Notes: generated by a model not told the origin, from the sequence alone. Shown: positions 9,945 through 19,058, counted from the stretch's first letter. The stretch: 23,518 bases of DNA from Chara braunii (GCA_003427395.1 BFEA01000445.1:986064-1009581); one strand, 5' to 3'. Translations and numbers: made by a program.

Positions 9945-10060
9945 GTGGCCCAGCCGCAGGTATGGCCTAGATATCACCGACGTGGCCCGGCCGCTAGCAT
10001 GGCCTAGACATCACGGCCTGGCCCACGCTGTGGCCGCAGGGTTCGAATCTTATCAGGCGT
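9945..10060 (+). repeat. 37-bp tandem repeat followed by a B-box-like site
   Basis: gtggccc(a/g)gccgc ... atggcctaga.atcac occurs twice (9945 and 9982) with a third partial unit. After it lies GGTTCGAATCT at 10040-10050, a good B-box match; this may be the remains of a tRNA-derived SINE. Confidence 0.6.
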
Positions 10061-10720
10061 GGCAGTTCTTACTTGCAGAGAGATAGCTAGGATGTTGGCA
10101 GGGATATTGTGGAGGGATGGATCATGCGAGTTAGTTACCTTAGGGCTCTGCTTTGGCGGGGCAGGGCCGCAGATGGGATGGTTAGTGGGTCCCGTTAGTT
10201 GGGGTTGGGTAGACGAGTCCCGAGGTAGGGCTTCCCTGAGGGATAAACCGGAGTAAGCCCATTCGAGGATAGAGGTAAGAGGAACGGTTGGGGGGCCTAG
10301 TGCATACTGATGACCGCGACTGGTGCGGTTCGGGATGAGTACTATCTTGCAGTAGGGACTGTCTTAGGGATAGATAATGGTGGGATAGCCTGCTTCCCAC
10401 ATTGACAAATAGCACACAACCAACAACGATCAGAATAGCAATGGCACAACCACAATAATGCTACTAGAGAGGGGTTTAGGGGGAATCTATAGGGAGAGGG
10501 GCGGATAGGCGGCCATACATCTACTGATAATAGGCTAGACCCTCTAGGTCGCATTTACAACAGCAACGGTACATACAAACGAACCGTACAACAACTTAGG
10601 GGAGATAGGAATCGGTCCACCTATGGGACTTCCAGAAGAGCGTCTATACCTACCGCCTGAAGTACCCGTCAGACAGGACTCGCCCGAGCATGCTTCAATC
10701 AGGGTTGAGAGGGGTAAGTG

Positions 10721-10910
10721 GGGTCCTGCTTAACCCTGTGCCTACAACTGCTGTCCGGTCAGGTCACCCCCGTCAAGATGTCTGGAGAGTGACAATCCCG
10801 AGTCACTGTGGTAGACACTGAGGTAGGATCATTGGGGTTACCGTAGGGGCAAGCCGGGGAGAAATAATTGAAGTGGTAGGTTGGGAGGGAGTCTCACAAG
10901 GAATAAGGAC
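10721..10910. repeat. Interspersed repeat R2, copy 2
   Basis: Same block order as the copy at 6911-7100 (gtcctgcttaaccctg ... gcctacaactgctgt ... cactgaggtaggat ... gagaaataa ... ggttgggaggg ... ggaataagga), and in the same orientation. Confidence 0.8.
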
Positions 10911-10939
10911 CCTATAGACCATCTGGATAACCACATGAA

Positions 10940-10946
<7 letters not shown>

Positions 10947-10984
<38 letters not shown>

Positions 10985-11219
10985 NNNNNNNNNNNNNNNN
11001 NNNNNNNNNNNNNNNNNNNNNNNNNNNNNNNNNNNNNNNNNNNNNNNNNNNNNNNNNNNNNNNNNNNNNNNNNNNNNNNNNNNNNNNNNNNNNNNNNNNN
11101 NNNNNNNNNNNNNNNNNNNNNNNNNNNNNNNNNNNNNNNNNNNNNNNNNNNNNNNNNNNNNNNNNNNNNNNNNNNNNNNNNNNNNNNNNTTTTTTTTTTT
11201 TTTTTTTTTTTTTTTTTTT
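10947..11219. other. Assembly gap flanked by poly(T)
   Basis: 205 N bases (10985-11189) with pure T on both sides (about 38 and 30 bases). The gap most likely hides a longer T tract or a retroposon tail that could not be assembled. Open frames across it are meaningless. Confidence 0.97.
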
Positions 11220-11773
11220 CTTTTGTCTACTCCCATTTGGTTGAGATATCCGTTTGAATTTGTTGTTTAATGGTATCTATGAATTCTGGTCCATCTAGCC
11301 GAGCTCCTTCCCACTCATAAGTACATCTCCTCAGACAGATAGGCTAAGCCCTTAGAACTGCTATCCTCCCGAGAGTAAAAAGGTTTCTGTGTGAAATCAT
11401 CAAAAACGTTCTGAAACACAGGTTTCCAGCAGGATCGCCTTCCAAACCCAAGGGATGGGATTCGTGTTTGCAACTGACTCCAGATGCGATCCCACCATCT
11501 CCGTAACCAAATGGCTCCTGGTCATTGCAAGAACACGTGCTCAATTGTTTCAGGAATCATCTTGCTTGGGGATGCCCTGGGAAGATACCCTGGGCGGTGG
11601 GCGGTGGATGAACACTGGGAATCCGATGTGTTCTCTTTTATAAAAAGAAATAACTATGGCTGCATCATACTTCTCATTTTTTTTAATTTTTAATTTATTT
11701 TTGGGAAAGAAAGCCTTGTTGCAAGCCCACTATCCCGGCGGTGGTGAGAGAACTGCCAAGATTGAGGGCTTGG

Positions 11774-11838
11774 CTGTGAGGCTGCTCCATCTATTGGTGG
11801 GGAGCGACACCTGCTGGAATTCTGGTCTAACGTCCCTT
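11774..11838 (-). mobile_element. Short poly(A) retroposon family, copy d
   Basis: Core ctccatctattggtggggag ... cacctgctgga ... ctaacgtccc. The composite insertion at 11856-12175 sits just after its end. Confidence 0.75.
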
Positions 11839-12192
11839 AAGACAGCATTTGGCCTTCCAACCATAAAGGGGAGGAGCGTGAGTGAGTATTTGTTGTAAAT
11901 TCTTTTGACTTGCCGGTGGAATTGGAACTGGACTGAAGGTTCTGTTTAATCCACCAGTACTTGGCCCAGCCATCGGCCGCGGAAAAAAAATAGAGTAGAA
12001 ACGTTTCTAGTTGGATGAATTTGGGCGCTCCAGTAAACGTTGGATGAATTTGGGCGCTCCTGTAGTAGCCCGTACGTTTCCTAAAATTGTGGCGCGTTAA
12101 CCGGCAGGACTCTAGGAAGTACTGGTGGTTCAAAAAAAAAAGAAAAAAAAAAAAAAGAAAAAAAAAAAGAAGAAGAAGACAGCATTTGGCCT
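11839..12192 (+). mobile_element. 320-bp composite retroposed insertion with 17-bp target-site duplication
   Basis: AAGACAGCATTTGGCCT occurs exactly at 11839-11855 and 12176-12192. Between them lies a head shared with 5665-5753, then a complete TTAA-type inverted-repeat element (11950-12129), then an A-rich tail (12132-12175). A long target-site duplication plus a 3' A-rich tail is the mark of LINE-type (target-primed) retroposition. The inverted-repeat element therefore moved as a passenger in an RNA here. Confidence 0.82.
11950..12129. mobile_element. TTAA-type inverted-repeat element, copy 2 (180 bp)
   Basis: Preceded by TTAA (11946-11949). The ends are tccaccagtacttgg and aagtactggtggt. 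The right flank is TCAA, a decayed TTAA. It is longer than copy 1 because gttggatgaatttgggcgctcc is internally duplicated. Confidence 0.78.
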
Positions 12193-12265
12193 GTGGGCTC
12201 AGTGGTTAGTGCGCCGGTTGTCGAGGCCCATTGTAGTCTGAGGTTGTGGGTTCAAAACTCCGCAC
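12190..12265 (+). mobile_element. tRNA-like SINE head
   Basis: gggctcagtggttagtgc (A-box-like, about 12195) and gggttcaaaactcc (B-box-like, 12248-12261) have tRNA-like spacing. The B-box deviates at one core base (A for G), which argues against a functional tRNA. Confidence 0.5.
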
Positions 12266-12509
12266 CTCTGCGCAGAGACACCGCCGTCACACCAGCAGGC
12301 GTTTACATAATGCATGCATTGGTCACTTGCACACCCCCTTAGGCTGACTCAGGTAACCAATTACTGACATTGCCTGTGCACCACCCAAGGGTTAGTCATG
12401 GTTGTTGTAGGTCGGGTCTTGATCCTGTGTGGGTTGCTTGAGGATGTTGGCTGTTGGTTGTTCTGATGATCTCCTCACTCTGGCACATCGTACTCTGGTA
12501 CCATTTCGG

Positions 12510-12580
12510 ATTGTAGCACACACGGTAGAATGCAGCTGTTACATGATAATGTATAGGTTCGAGTCTGGCTGGGAACTTCG
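12510..12580 (+). mobile_element. Second tRNA-like element
   Basis: Consensus B-box GGTTCGAGTCT at 12556-12566, with a weak A-box (cacggtagaatgc) about 35 bases upstream. The acceptor stem is not evident. Confidence 0.4.
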
Positions 12581-12718
12581 GTGGTCGGTTTGCAGCACAG
12601 ATAGGTCTATTGTACACAGCACACATATGGATACATATAGGTTGACAAACATGGCTAATAGACACATCACATACATAGCACACATACACTTTTTACACAC
12701 ACACATAGCCTCTGGGCA

Positions 12719-12720
<2 letters not shown>

Positions 12721-12790
<70 letters not shown>

Positions 12791-12802
12791 CACACACACA
12801 CA
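12721..12802. repeat. (CA)n microsatellite
   Basis: About 80 bases of CA with two single-base interruptions (CATACA and CACGCA). Confidence 0.97.
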
Positions 12803-13030
12803 GACCATAGGGCCAGGGTAGGGAGTCTAGTCTCAACTAGGGTCTCATGGGGGCTTAGGTCTTGGCTACGGGGAATCTTCAGATACGGTCTGTGATGTAT
12901 TCCGGTGAGGATTATAATAGACTATTAATAGTATAGGTGGAACTGGAGATATTGCTTGCACCTGGTGACTGAAGTATTCGTGCGACAAGGCTTGCTCGAC
13001 CAGGCTTCCAGTGGGGCTGGGTACGAACCA

Positions 13031-13290
13031 CCTACTAGCCCTGCTGCCTATAACCACTGTTCGGTCCAAGTCATCCTCTAGGGAAGGGGTGATAGTCCTG
13101 AGTGACTGACACTGAGGTAGGATAGTGGTTTGTTGTTGAAAAGGGACGCTAGACCCGGTTTCCAGCAGGTGCAGCTCCCCACCAATAGATCGAAGCAATT
13201 TATCAAAAAAAAAAAAGAAAGAGGTAGGATAGTGGGAATGGGGGTACACTAGGAGAAATGTCGTGAGGTTGGGTAGGGTGGTAGGTCCAC
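13031..13290. repeat. Interspersed repeat R2, copy 3, interrupted by a retroposon
   Basis: Contains ctgcctataaccactgt, cactgaggtaggatagtgg and, after an inserted retroposon (13129-13220), ggagaaatg and gaggttgggtaggg. It provides the pre-insertion site that proves the 15-bp target-site duplication. Confidence 0.78.
13114..13235 (+). mobile_element. Short poly(A) retroposon, copy e, with 15-bp target-site duplication
   Basis: GAGGTAGGATAGTGG occurs exactly at 13114-13128 and 13221-13235. The 92-bp insert reads gggacgctagacccggtttc, cagcaggtgcagctccccac and caatagat, then an A-rich tail. It sits inside an R2 repeat copy, so both the element's boundaries and its orientation are fixed here: + strand, head gggacgct, tail poly(A). 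Confidence 0.92.
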
Positions 13291-13327
13291 AGACAATTGT
13301 CAGGACAACCACTGGCTGATTGAGTCG

Positions 13328-13381
13328 GAATAGTACTAGGCTCCCAAAGGAAAAAAAAAGAAAAAAAAAGAATAGTACTAG
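13328..13381 (+). mobile_element. Tail-only retroposon insertion (12-bp target-site duplication)
   Basis: GAATAGTACTAG occurs at 13328-13339 and 13370-13381. The 30-base insert is almost only A with a few G. It looks like an extreme 5'-truncated retroposition event. Confidence 0.8.
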
Positions 13382-13641
13382 AGGGCGACCACCTGGGAAG
13401 CTTACCGGTCTCGGCGTGGTTGAGTGTGAACAAGTGGGCGCCTTGAAGTCTTCGGGCCGGGCGACGGATAGGCGTCATGAAATACCACTACTGGGTCTAA
13501 CCTCCCCCGGTAGCCATCCGCTTCAGCATGGCCGGAATAGTACCAGGAAGGGTGGCCTCCTGGGAAGCTGTCTGGTTCAGGCACTCCTACGACGGCAACC
13601 ACCGTGGGTCGGAATCTGGCCTCGTCAACAACCTGGATTTC

Positions 13642-13668
13642 AAAAAAAAAAAAAAAAAAAAAAAAAAA
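13642..13668. repeat. Poly(A) tract
   Basis: About 27 A residues. Confidence 0.95.
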
Positions 13669-13720
13669 GGACAGCATTTGCATGCAGTTTTATTTGTTTT
13701 ATTCGTTCCTGTCTGTTCCC

Positions 13721-14195
13721 GAGGCTGTGGCCTTTTTCTGTCTGGTTTGAAGCTCTCATCTTCCCCATAGGGCTGCAGGTCTTACCCATCCTTAGGCTAT
13801 CGTAGAGCCCCTTCTTTCTCCTGGCCCAGCCTACTTCCTGGAGGTTCCAGATTACCTCCTTTTCCAAGTATCTCTGATAATCCCCTCTACCTGTCCTGAA
13901 TCCAGGAATGTGCAGCCCTTCCCTTAGTTGTGCCCGCTCCCCTCGGGGGAGCCCAGACTGAGTACCATTTATGAACTTCCATCAGCTCCTGGGGCTATGG
14001 CCATCACTGTCTGCTCTGAAGCTCCCTTCCTTCCCGTTACCCTCCTTGCCGGTGAACTCCCTCTCTTCCTGGTCCTGCCATTTCCCAGGAGTTTCCAGAC
14101 CAACAGTCCATCCTTTCCGGTTTACAACCGTGCCTGTCCGCTTGGTCTGTCCCAATACTACAGGTATGTGCAGACCTTCCCTTTGATTGTGAGAG
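13721..14195 (+). repeat. Diverged tandem duplication (period about 260-270 bp)
   Basis: g(a/g)ggct(g/a)tggcc, ctgtctg...gaagctc, ttccaga and ttcc, and atgtgcag.ccttccctt..ttgtg recur in the same order at offsets of about 258-270. Pyrimidine-rich, no gene recognised. Confidence 0.6.
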
Positions 14196-15285
14196 GGTTA
14201 AACTTTGCACCCACCACGCATCTTTATCAGAGTCGAACTTCAAAAGTCAGTACCACCATAGCCGACAACATAATGCAGTCAAGGTGCCTATGTGGCTATG
14301 AGGGTTGAGACTCTCTCAGGATGACTACAGTTTCAGAGGGTCAAAAAAGCCCCTTCATAGCCACACCTCCCTTTAAATTTGCCGAGGTCTGCTCCCTACC
14401 CTGTCCTCGCCTCTTACAGTTCTTTCTCTTTTCACTGTCACAGTGTCTTCCCCTGGCCCCAGCTGCTGTAGCCCTTCCCAAGTTGGCGGTTTCCCCGGTG
14501 TGTTGTGTTCAAAGCTTATGTCCGAATTCATTGCTGTGGCCCGTAGAAAGGTTGGGACTCGGACTTTCTCCGCTAGAGTCCAAATTGAATTGGGGCAGAA
14601 GGCCTGCCCTTGGTTCACTAGTCGCCTCCTGTCGATGCCTGTTTCCTGTCCCTCATAACTCTTATCTCTGCAGCCCTTCTTTCCAATGGCATGTCTGTCC
14701 CAGTACCCTCCATGCATCCATCGTTGCCCTCTGTCCGAGTTTCCTCCTTTCGGCCGGGCGTTCCCCTCCATTTGCCCCCCAGTCTCTTTGTTCGCTGTAG
14801 GCGACTGTACTGTCGGTGGGACCGTCTCTGTCCGCCCCTTCGGTCTGCCCATCCAATCACTCTGACGAAGCCATTCTACAAAGAACCACTCCCTTCCTTC
14901 TTCTGTTGACTTAACTGTTCACTGGAGTGTGGGGTCTGGGCCTGTGTTGTTTGATTGTCATCTGTGGCACTGTCCCATCTCGTATAGCTGCCAGAATCCT
15001 TGTGGGCTTTTTTTGGTGACCACCCCGCTCGGAAGGGGGAGAGATAAGGGAGGGATCAGCCGGGAAGGATAACAAAGGAGGGGGGGGTAGCAGCATAGGG
15101 GACAGAGAAGTGGGATTCAATTTGCAGTCCAAACAGGTTCTTGCGGTCTTGTCGGCGGTGGAGTTTGAAATACAGTTTTGTGACAAACGTTTCGGCAGAG
15201 TTGTGTCAGTGGCCCCATCATAGTACAGGGCCTTGTAGGACCTAGCCCTTCCATTGCCGCGGGAAAAATTCAAGCTCTTTGATCT

Positions 15286-15408
15286 GATAGATTGAATGGA
15301 TGATGGGACGCTGGGCCCGGTTCCCAGCACGTGCTGCTCCCCACGAATAGATTGAAGCCTTGTTTTCAAAAAAAAAAAAAAAAAAAAAAAAAAAGATAGA
15401 TTGAATGG
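15286..15408 (+). mobile_element. Short poly(A) retroposon, copy f, with 14-bp target-site duplication
   Basis: GATAGATTGAATGG occurs exactly at 15286-15299 and 15395-15408. The insert reads gggacgctgggcccggttcc, cagcacgtgctgctccccac and gaatagattgaagcc, and ends in about 28 A. This is the cleanest, probably youngest, copy. Confidence 0.93.
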
Positions 15409-15776
15409 CTGAAACTTTCCCCGCGGCAAGTGCAGAGGGCCAGGGCCTAAGAGGCCCTGGAAAAGGTCCTAGTACTAATAGGGCGAGCGGGTAGTACCAT
15501 CTGAGCCTGGCTGTGACTTGGGCCAGATTCCGGCCTTCCCTGACCCCTCGCCCTGGGCCACGCCCGAGATGTCTCCACCGCACCCCATGTGGGTTCTTAT
15601 CAACTCGGTTGGCGACTAGACTGCATTTAAAACTCCACTGGCGACTAGACCGATCTATACTTTATATAAAGCATAAAATAAAATAAAATAATCAATTGAA
15701 AATCAAAACTAGGTTTTTGATGCGACCATAGTTCCCTGAAAAAGAGAAAAAAGACAGGACAAACATGATTATGTCC

Positions 15777-15777
<1 letters not shown>

Positions 15778-15807
<30 letters not shown>

Positions 15808-15822
15808 AAGAAGAAGAAGAAG
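15778..15822. repeat. (GAA)n microsatellite
   Basis: About 15 uninterrupted AAG units, 170 bases upstream of exon C. Confidence 0.96.
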
Positions 15823-15837
15823 GCAAAGTAGGCGCCC

Positions 15838-15933
15838 ATGGCCAAGGAAAAGGCAACGGGAGTGATGAGGAAGGGGACCTTGAAGAAGGCAGTGAAGAAG
15901 GCGGCAAGAAAAGCAAGGCGAAGAAGAAAATGA
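15838..15933 (+). other. Short Lys/Ala/Arg-rich open frame (31 codons), uncertain
   Basis: ATG to TGA frame MAKEKATGVM..., ending in KKAVKKAARKARRRRK. The composition resembles a histone-tail or nucleolar-type basic stretch. It follows directly from the (GAA)n tract and is more GC-rich than that tract. It is not in phase with exon C and lies inside the intron. It may be expanded and mutated GAA repeat rather than a gene. Confidence 0.25.
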
Positions 15934-15989
15934 TGGTGGTTTACTGATGACTCTGGACGACTCTTATGTGTCTCTGTACCCACTGGCAG

Positions 15990-16179
15990 ATGGAATATCA
16001 TTCACCACTCTTCCGGTGGTATGGTACCTCATTGCCAGGAAAGTTCTTCCTAGCAGTATTTCCTTGTATGATACAGCATATGTCCTCATGGAGATAGCAG
16101 CGTCCTTTGCTGATGGTGGTCGCGTAATCGCTGGAGCCAAGGCGGAGTACTTTTTCTGGAGACCTATTACAGCAATAAG
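15990..16179 (+). CDS. Exon C of the haloperoxidase-like gene, with the intact K-x6-RP vanadate/phosphate-binding block
   Basis: The acceptor is ...tacccactggcag at 15989, and the exon begins on the second base of a codon. Joined to the last base of exon B it gives CAT (His), continuing GISFTTLPVVWYLIARK. The donor is aag|gtaaaa at 16179/16180, phase 2. The peptide ends VIAGAKAEYFFWRPITAIR. K (16139-16141), six residues, then R-P (16160-16165) is exactly the first oxyanion-binding block of the vanadium haloperoxidase/PAP2 superfamily. 'FWRPITAIR' is typical of the bacterial-type branch and unlike the classical algal bromoperoxidases. By homology the lysine and arginine hold vanadate or phosphate. 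Just upstream lies a (GAA)n tract and a short Lys/Ala-rich frame that is not in phase with this exon. This is the best-supported exon of the window. Confidence 0.88.
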
Positions 16180-16331
16180 GTAAAATTTAATGTCAAAATG
16201 ACCACTTTGATGCTCATTGAATTTCATCTTCTTTGTCTTCTGTTTTTTCTTTTTTCTCGTCACCAAGAGATAGCCTTAGACCTCACAATCACTATTCTCA
16301 CTGTTCTCAGACATTCTCAATTTCTGTATAA

Positions 16332-16420
16332 GGGACGCTGGACCCGTTTTCCAGCAGGTGACGCACCCCACCAATAGATGGAGCCTCCCCCAGTTTGCTA
16401 GTGGTGTCTGCTCTTATCGA
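16332..16420 (+). mobile_element. Short poly(A) retroposon family, copy g (longer form)
   Basis: gggacgctggacccg, ccagcaggtg, caccaatagatggagcctcc, then tgctagtggtgtctgctctt. It matches the reverse complement of copy b over its whole length. Confidence 0.82.
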
Positions 16421-16515
16421 CCTCACTAGCAACTACTTGGGGTGTTTTAAGAAAAAAAAAAGAAAAAAAAAGAAGCCTTAAACCACTAGTGCCTTTCCCC
16501 GCCGCTATCTGTTGG

Positions 16516-16533
16516 CGCTGGAGCCAAGGCGGA
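16516..16533 (+). repeat. 18-bp exact copy of an exon C segment
   Basis: cgctggagccaaggcgga is identical to 16129-16146 in exon C, the segment that includes the vanadate-binding lysine codon. Flanks differ. Confidence 0.85.
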
Positions 16534-16928
16534 CCCATCTGTTGGTTCAGCAAAACCCATCAAAGTGCAAACACAAAACACAATGCCCTTTCCACGGTGA
16601 TCGAGTCTCTCCTTGGTATTTCTGCTTCGTCCGAGTGTTCATATGAATTCTATGAAGATAACTACTACCCCCATGAGAGTGCTTGGCTGCAACTTGCTTC
16701 CCTACCTTCTTCCCCTGAATACAACCTACGGTAATTATAGCAGCTGTATCTGGGGTATCTTTCAGTCGAAATACAGCTATAATGACCGTATGGTGTATTT
16801 GGGGGACAAAGGTAGGAGGCATATGATGAATGATCAGAGTCTCCGTCCCGTCGGCTAGCTCAGTAGAATTCATGCCTGAGCGGCACCGCGTACTAGGTGC
16901 TGGGTTGTGTTCCCGCTTCCGTCACACC

Positions 16929-16991
16929 CAGTGGCTTGAAAAAAAAAAAAAAAAACAAAAAAAAAAACAAAAAAAAAAAACAGTGGCTTGA
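16929..16991 (+). mobile_element. Tail-only A-tract insertion (11-bp target-site duplication)
   Basis: CAGTGGCTTGA occurs at 16929-16939 and 16981-16991. Only A residues with two or three C lie between. Same type of event as 13328-13381. Confidence 0.8.
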
Positions 16992-17037
16992 GGAGGGGTC
17001 GAGGCCAGTCAACGCTGGTCAGCTTGCTGGGGTAAGT

Positions 17038-17054
17038 TTTTTTTTTTTTTTTTT
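17038..17054. repeat. Poly(T) tract
   Basis: Seventeen T residues. Confidence 0.9.
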
Positions 17055-17165
17055 GAATAGCCCTTCGACGGAGAAAAGGGCCGTTAAAAATTGTTGTAAG
17101 CTACTCAGTGTGCTCAGCCCACGGTATTCTTTAGTAAAAGGCGAAAGAATGATGGAGCTTTTTAT

Positions 17166-17196
17166 TAAAAAAAAAAAGAAAAAAAGAAAGAAAGAA
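17166..17196. repeat. A-rich tract with AAAG units
   Basis: Runs of A interrupted by G, grading into AAAG repeats. Confidence 0.9.
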
Positions 17197-17427
17197 TAGT
17201 ACGCCAAGTGAGCTGGGCGTGCAGCTGAATACTGGGGTAAGTTGTGTCACACTGTAACCTGACACTGCTGACAGTGTGTCTCAGACTCCCAGATAGACTG
17301 TTCTTTCTTTGAGAGCTGCACATCCTCAACGAATGGTTATCGGTTAGTGACCCCCACCTCGCCACCCAGGAACTCCCAAACACCCACCCATGCCCACGTC
17401 CGTCCTTTTGAGAGTGAGGTTATCAGT

Positions 17428-17585
17428 TGTTTTTTTTCTTTTCTTTTTTCTTTTTTCTTTTTTTTAATTCCTCCTGCGCCAACAGATAGGAGTGATGGTA
17501 AGAGCATGCACTCCTACCTATCTTGCAAAGGGCTTCAGTCTATTGGTGGGGAGCTACACCTGCTGGAAAGCGGCTCTAGCGTCCC
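17428..17585 (-). mobile_element. Short poly(A) retroposon, copy h, preceded by a T-rich tract
   Basis: The core gggcttcagtctattggtgg ... ctacacctgctgga ... ctctagcgtccc spans 17530-17585. A T-rich tract (17428-17466), separated by about 60 bases, may be its tail. The intervening part has an A-box-like atggtaagagcatg. Confidence 0.72.
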
Positions 17586-17655
17586 CTGAGATACATCGTT
17601 GAGTTGGTAAAACGACATCCCTCATGAACTATGAATACTGCATACTTCTGATACT

Positions 17656-17691
<36 letters not shown>
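17656..17691. repeat. (GAT)n microsatellite
   Basis: About twelve GAT units. Confidence 0.95.
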
Positions 17692-17693
<2 letters not shown>

Positions 17694-18247
17694 ACTGATG
17701 ATAATGAGCTGATGGTGTTGACGGTGATGATGTTCATTCAGAATCTATGGTTAGATAAAAACTACATCAGCACACCCTGGCCTCACAATCTATGTCATTG
17801 AGCAACTCCTAGCCTCCACCCTATACCAAAGACGGTATCATCCCAACCAATACCAACCATAGCTGACGTGTTCTCACCACCTAGACTATACCCGGCCCCT
17901 TAGGTTGTCATGGCAGCATCCCCCAGTTCACCACAGGATTGTCTTCCTCCCTCGATGACTCCCCGGATCTTTCTGGCAGATCTCAAAGCTCCCTGTTTCT
18001 CTTCCCCCAATTCTCCTCCTCTCTTCCCCCGCTCTTCCCCCGCTCCAATGTCCTATCCACCCAATTCACCTCCTTTCTTCCCCCGCTGCAATTTCCTTGC
18101 CATACTGTCCCTCCCAAGATCAATCCCCACCACTACACTGGAGGAGATTCTCTCCAGCCAAACCATCATTCGCTTCTGGAGACTCTGAGGTGAAGCTATG
18201 TACAGTCCTTATGGATGCATCTACTAGTAGACTGAAATTTGACCCCT

Positions 18248-18264
18248 TTTTTTTTTTTTTTTTT
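18248..18264. repeat. Poly(T) tract
   Basis: Run of about 17 T. Confidence 0.9.
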
Positions 18265-18423
18265 CCCCCTTTAATTTTCTTTTCTCCTATTACACCTATA
18301 ATGATGACTTTTTTTATTTTTATTTTTTTCATAAAGGGCGATGGCCCTGAGATATCATCATTGAGCTGACCGGCTCCAGGCAATTCAGGCAATTCACAAA
18401 TCTCTGTTTTTTTTCATCTAGAA

Positions 18424-18495
18424 CCATCATCTGGATTCGAACTCTGGTCTGTATTTCAACAGTTCATGGTTGTGGTCCCCACTGAGGTAGGCTCT
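18424..18495 (-). mobile_element. tRNA-like SINE head on the minus strand
   Basis: Minus strand reads cctcagtgggg (A-box-like) and agttcgaatcc (B-box) with tRNA-like spacing. No complete cloverleaf is evident. Confidence 0.5.
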
Positions 18496-18673
18496 TGGGT
18501 ACCTATAATGATGATACATTCCATTTGGGCGAAACCTATCCCGTTCTTCCTCTCCGTCGTCCCGATTTATGTGCGACATGAAACCAGTGCATATACACTA
18601 TACGAGGTGGAAAACCCCGCTCCCGCAGCCCATGACGTCCATGTCCTAATCCTCATGCTTCTTCTTCTTCTTT

Positions 18674-18677
<4 letters not shown>

Positions 18678-18704
<27 letters not shown>
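18678..18704. repeat. Poly(T) tract after a CTT-rich stretch
   Basis: cttcttcttcttctttcc leads into about 27 T. Confidence 0.92.
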
Positions 18705-18947
18705 GAGAAGAGGCCACCATTTAACTAGTGTAGTAGTCTCCGTAGTTTTGGTCTTACGTGCATGTGGAGAGTGGTGGAGAGAGGCCCATGGTCCAAACAC
18801 GAACTGTCCCCGCACGAAGGGGTGACAGGGAACGAGCGAGTTGGGCTCGCTACACAGCTCGCCGCGCACCAGCATTTTTGTTTTAGTGCATCACAACGTG
18901 AGCTCAGGATGAGTTACTTGTGAACTTTGAAAGTTTCAAGCAAAAAC

Positions 18948-19058
18948 CTACCGTCTTCCCCCGAATATAATGCACCCTGAAAATGAACGTATGCAAGGCA
19001 TGTTTCCGGCCCGATACAGTCAAAATGAGGGTGCGTTGTGTTCGGGGAAAGACGGTAG
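18948..19058. mobile_element. 111-bp inverted-repeat element (MITE-like), different from the TTAA family
   Basis: The left end ctaccgtcttcccccgaa..taatgcaccct (18948-18978) is matched by the reverse complement of the right end (about 19028-19058), giving imperfect terminal repeats of more than 30 bp. GAAAGTTTCAAGC flanks it at 18929-18941 and 19061-19073, a few bases outside the ends. No transposase. The terminal sequence reminds me of widespread animal non-autonomous DNA transposons, but I cannot assign a superfamily. Confidence 0.75.

Larger units (their letters stand above)
9046..15989 (+). other. Intron between exons B and C (about 6.9 kb)
   Basis: GT at 9046-9047, AG at 15988-15989, phase 1 on both sides. 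Between the listed repeats, 9290-9880, 10060-10720, 11220-11770, 13390-13640 and 14200-15280 show no motif I recognise. 13670-14900 is pyrimidine-rich on the + strand and open in several frames on both strands, as expected of skewed composition. A 205-base gap (10985-11189) hides part of the intron, so its true length is uncertain. Confidence 0.7.

Noticed and set aside
10838-11270. Open frames crossing the N gap
   Set aside because: They exist only because N and poly(T)/poly(A) create no stops.
7740-12580. Functional tRNA genes at the A/B-box pairs
   Set aside because: No acceptor stems or full cloverleaf could be folded; SINE remnants fit better.
14321-14852. 159-codon open frames on both strands
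   Set aside because: Pyrimidine-skewed sequence; overlapping frames on both strands are equally open and none shows a motif.
14911-15429. 172-codon minus-strand frame
   Set aside because: It runs through the retroposon poly(A) (as poly-Phe) and the retroposon core; the rest has no recognisable domain.
15838-15989. Extending exon C upstream into the Lys/Ala-rich frame
   Set aside because: Different frame, stops between, and the acceptor at 15989 gives the right phase and family continuity.
17910-18193. Pro/Ser-rich frame with a repeated NSPP(L/F)FPR motif
   Set aside because: A local CT-rich 54-bp duplication explains it; no splice sites or domain, though a retroelement remnant cannot be excluded.
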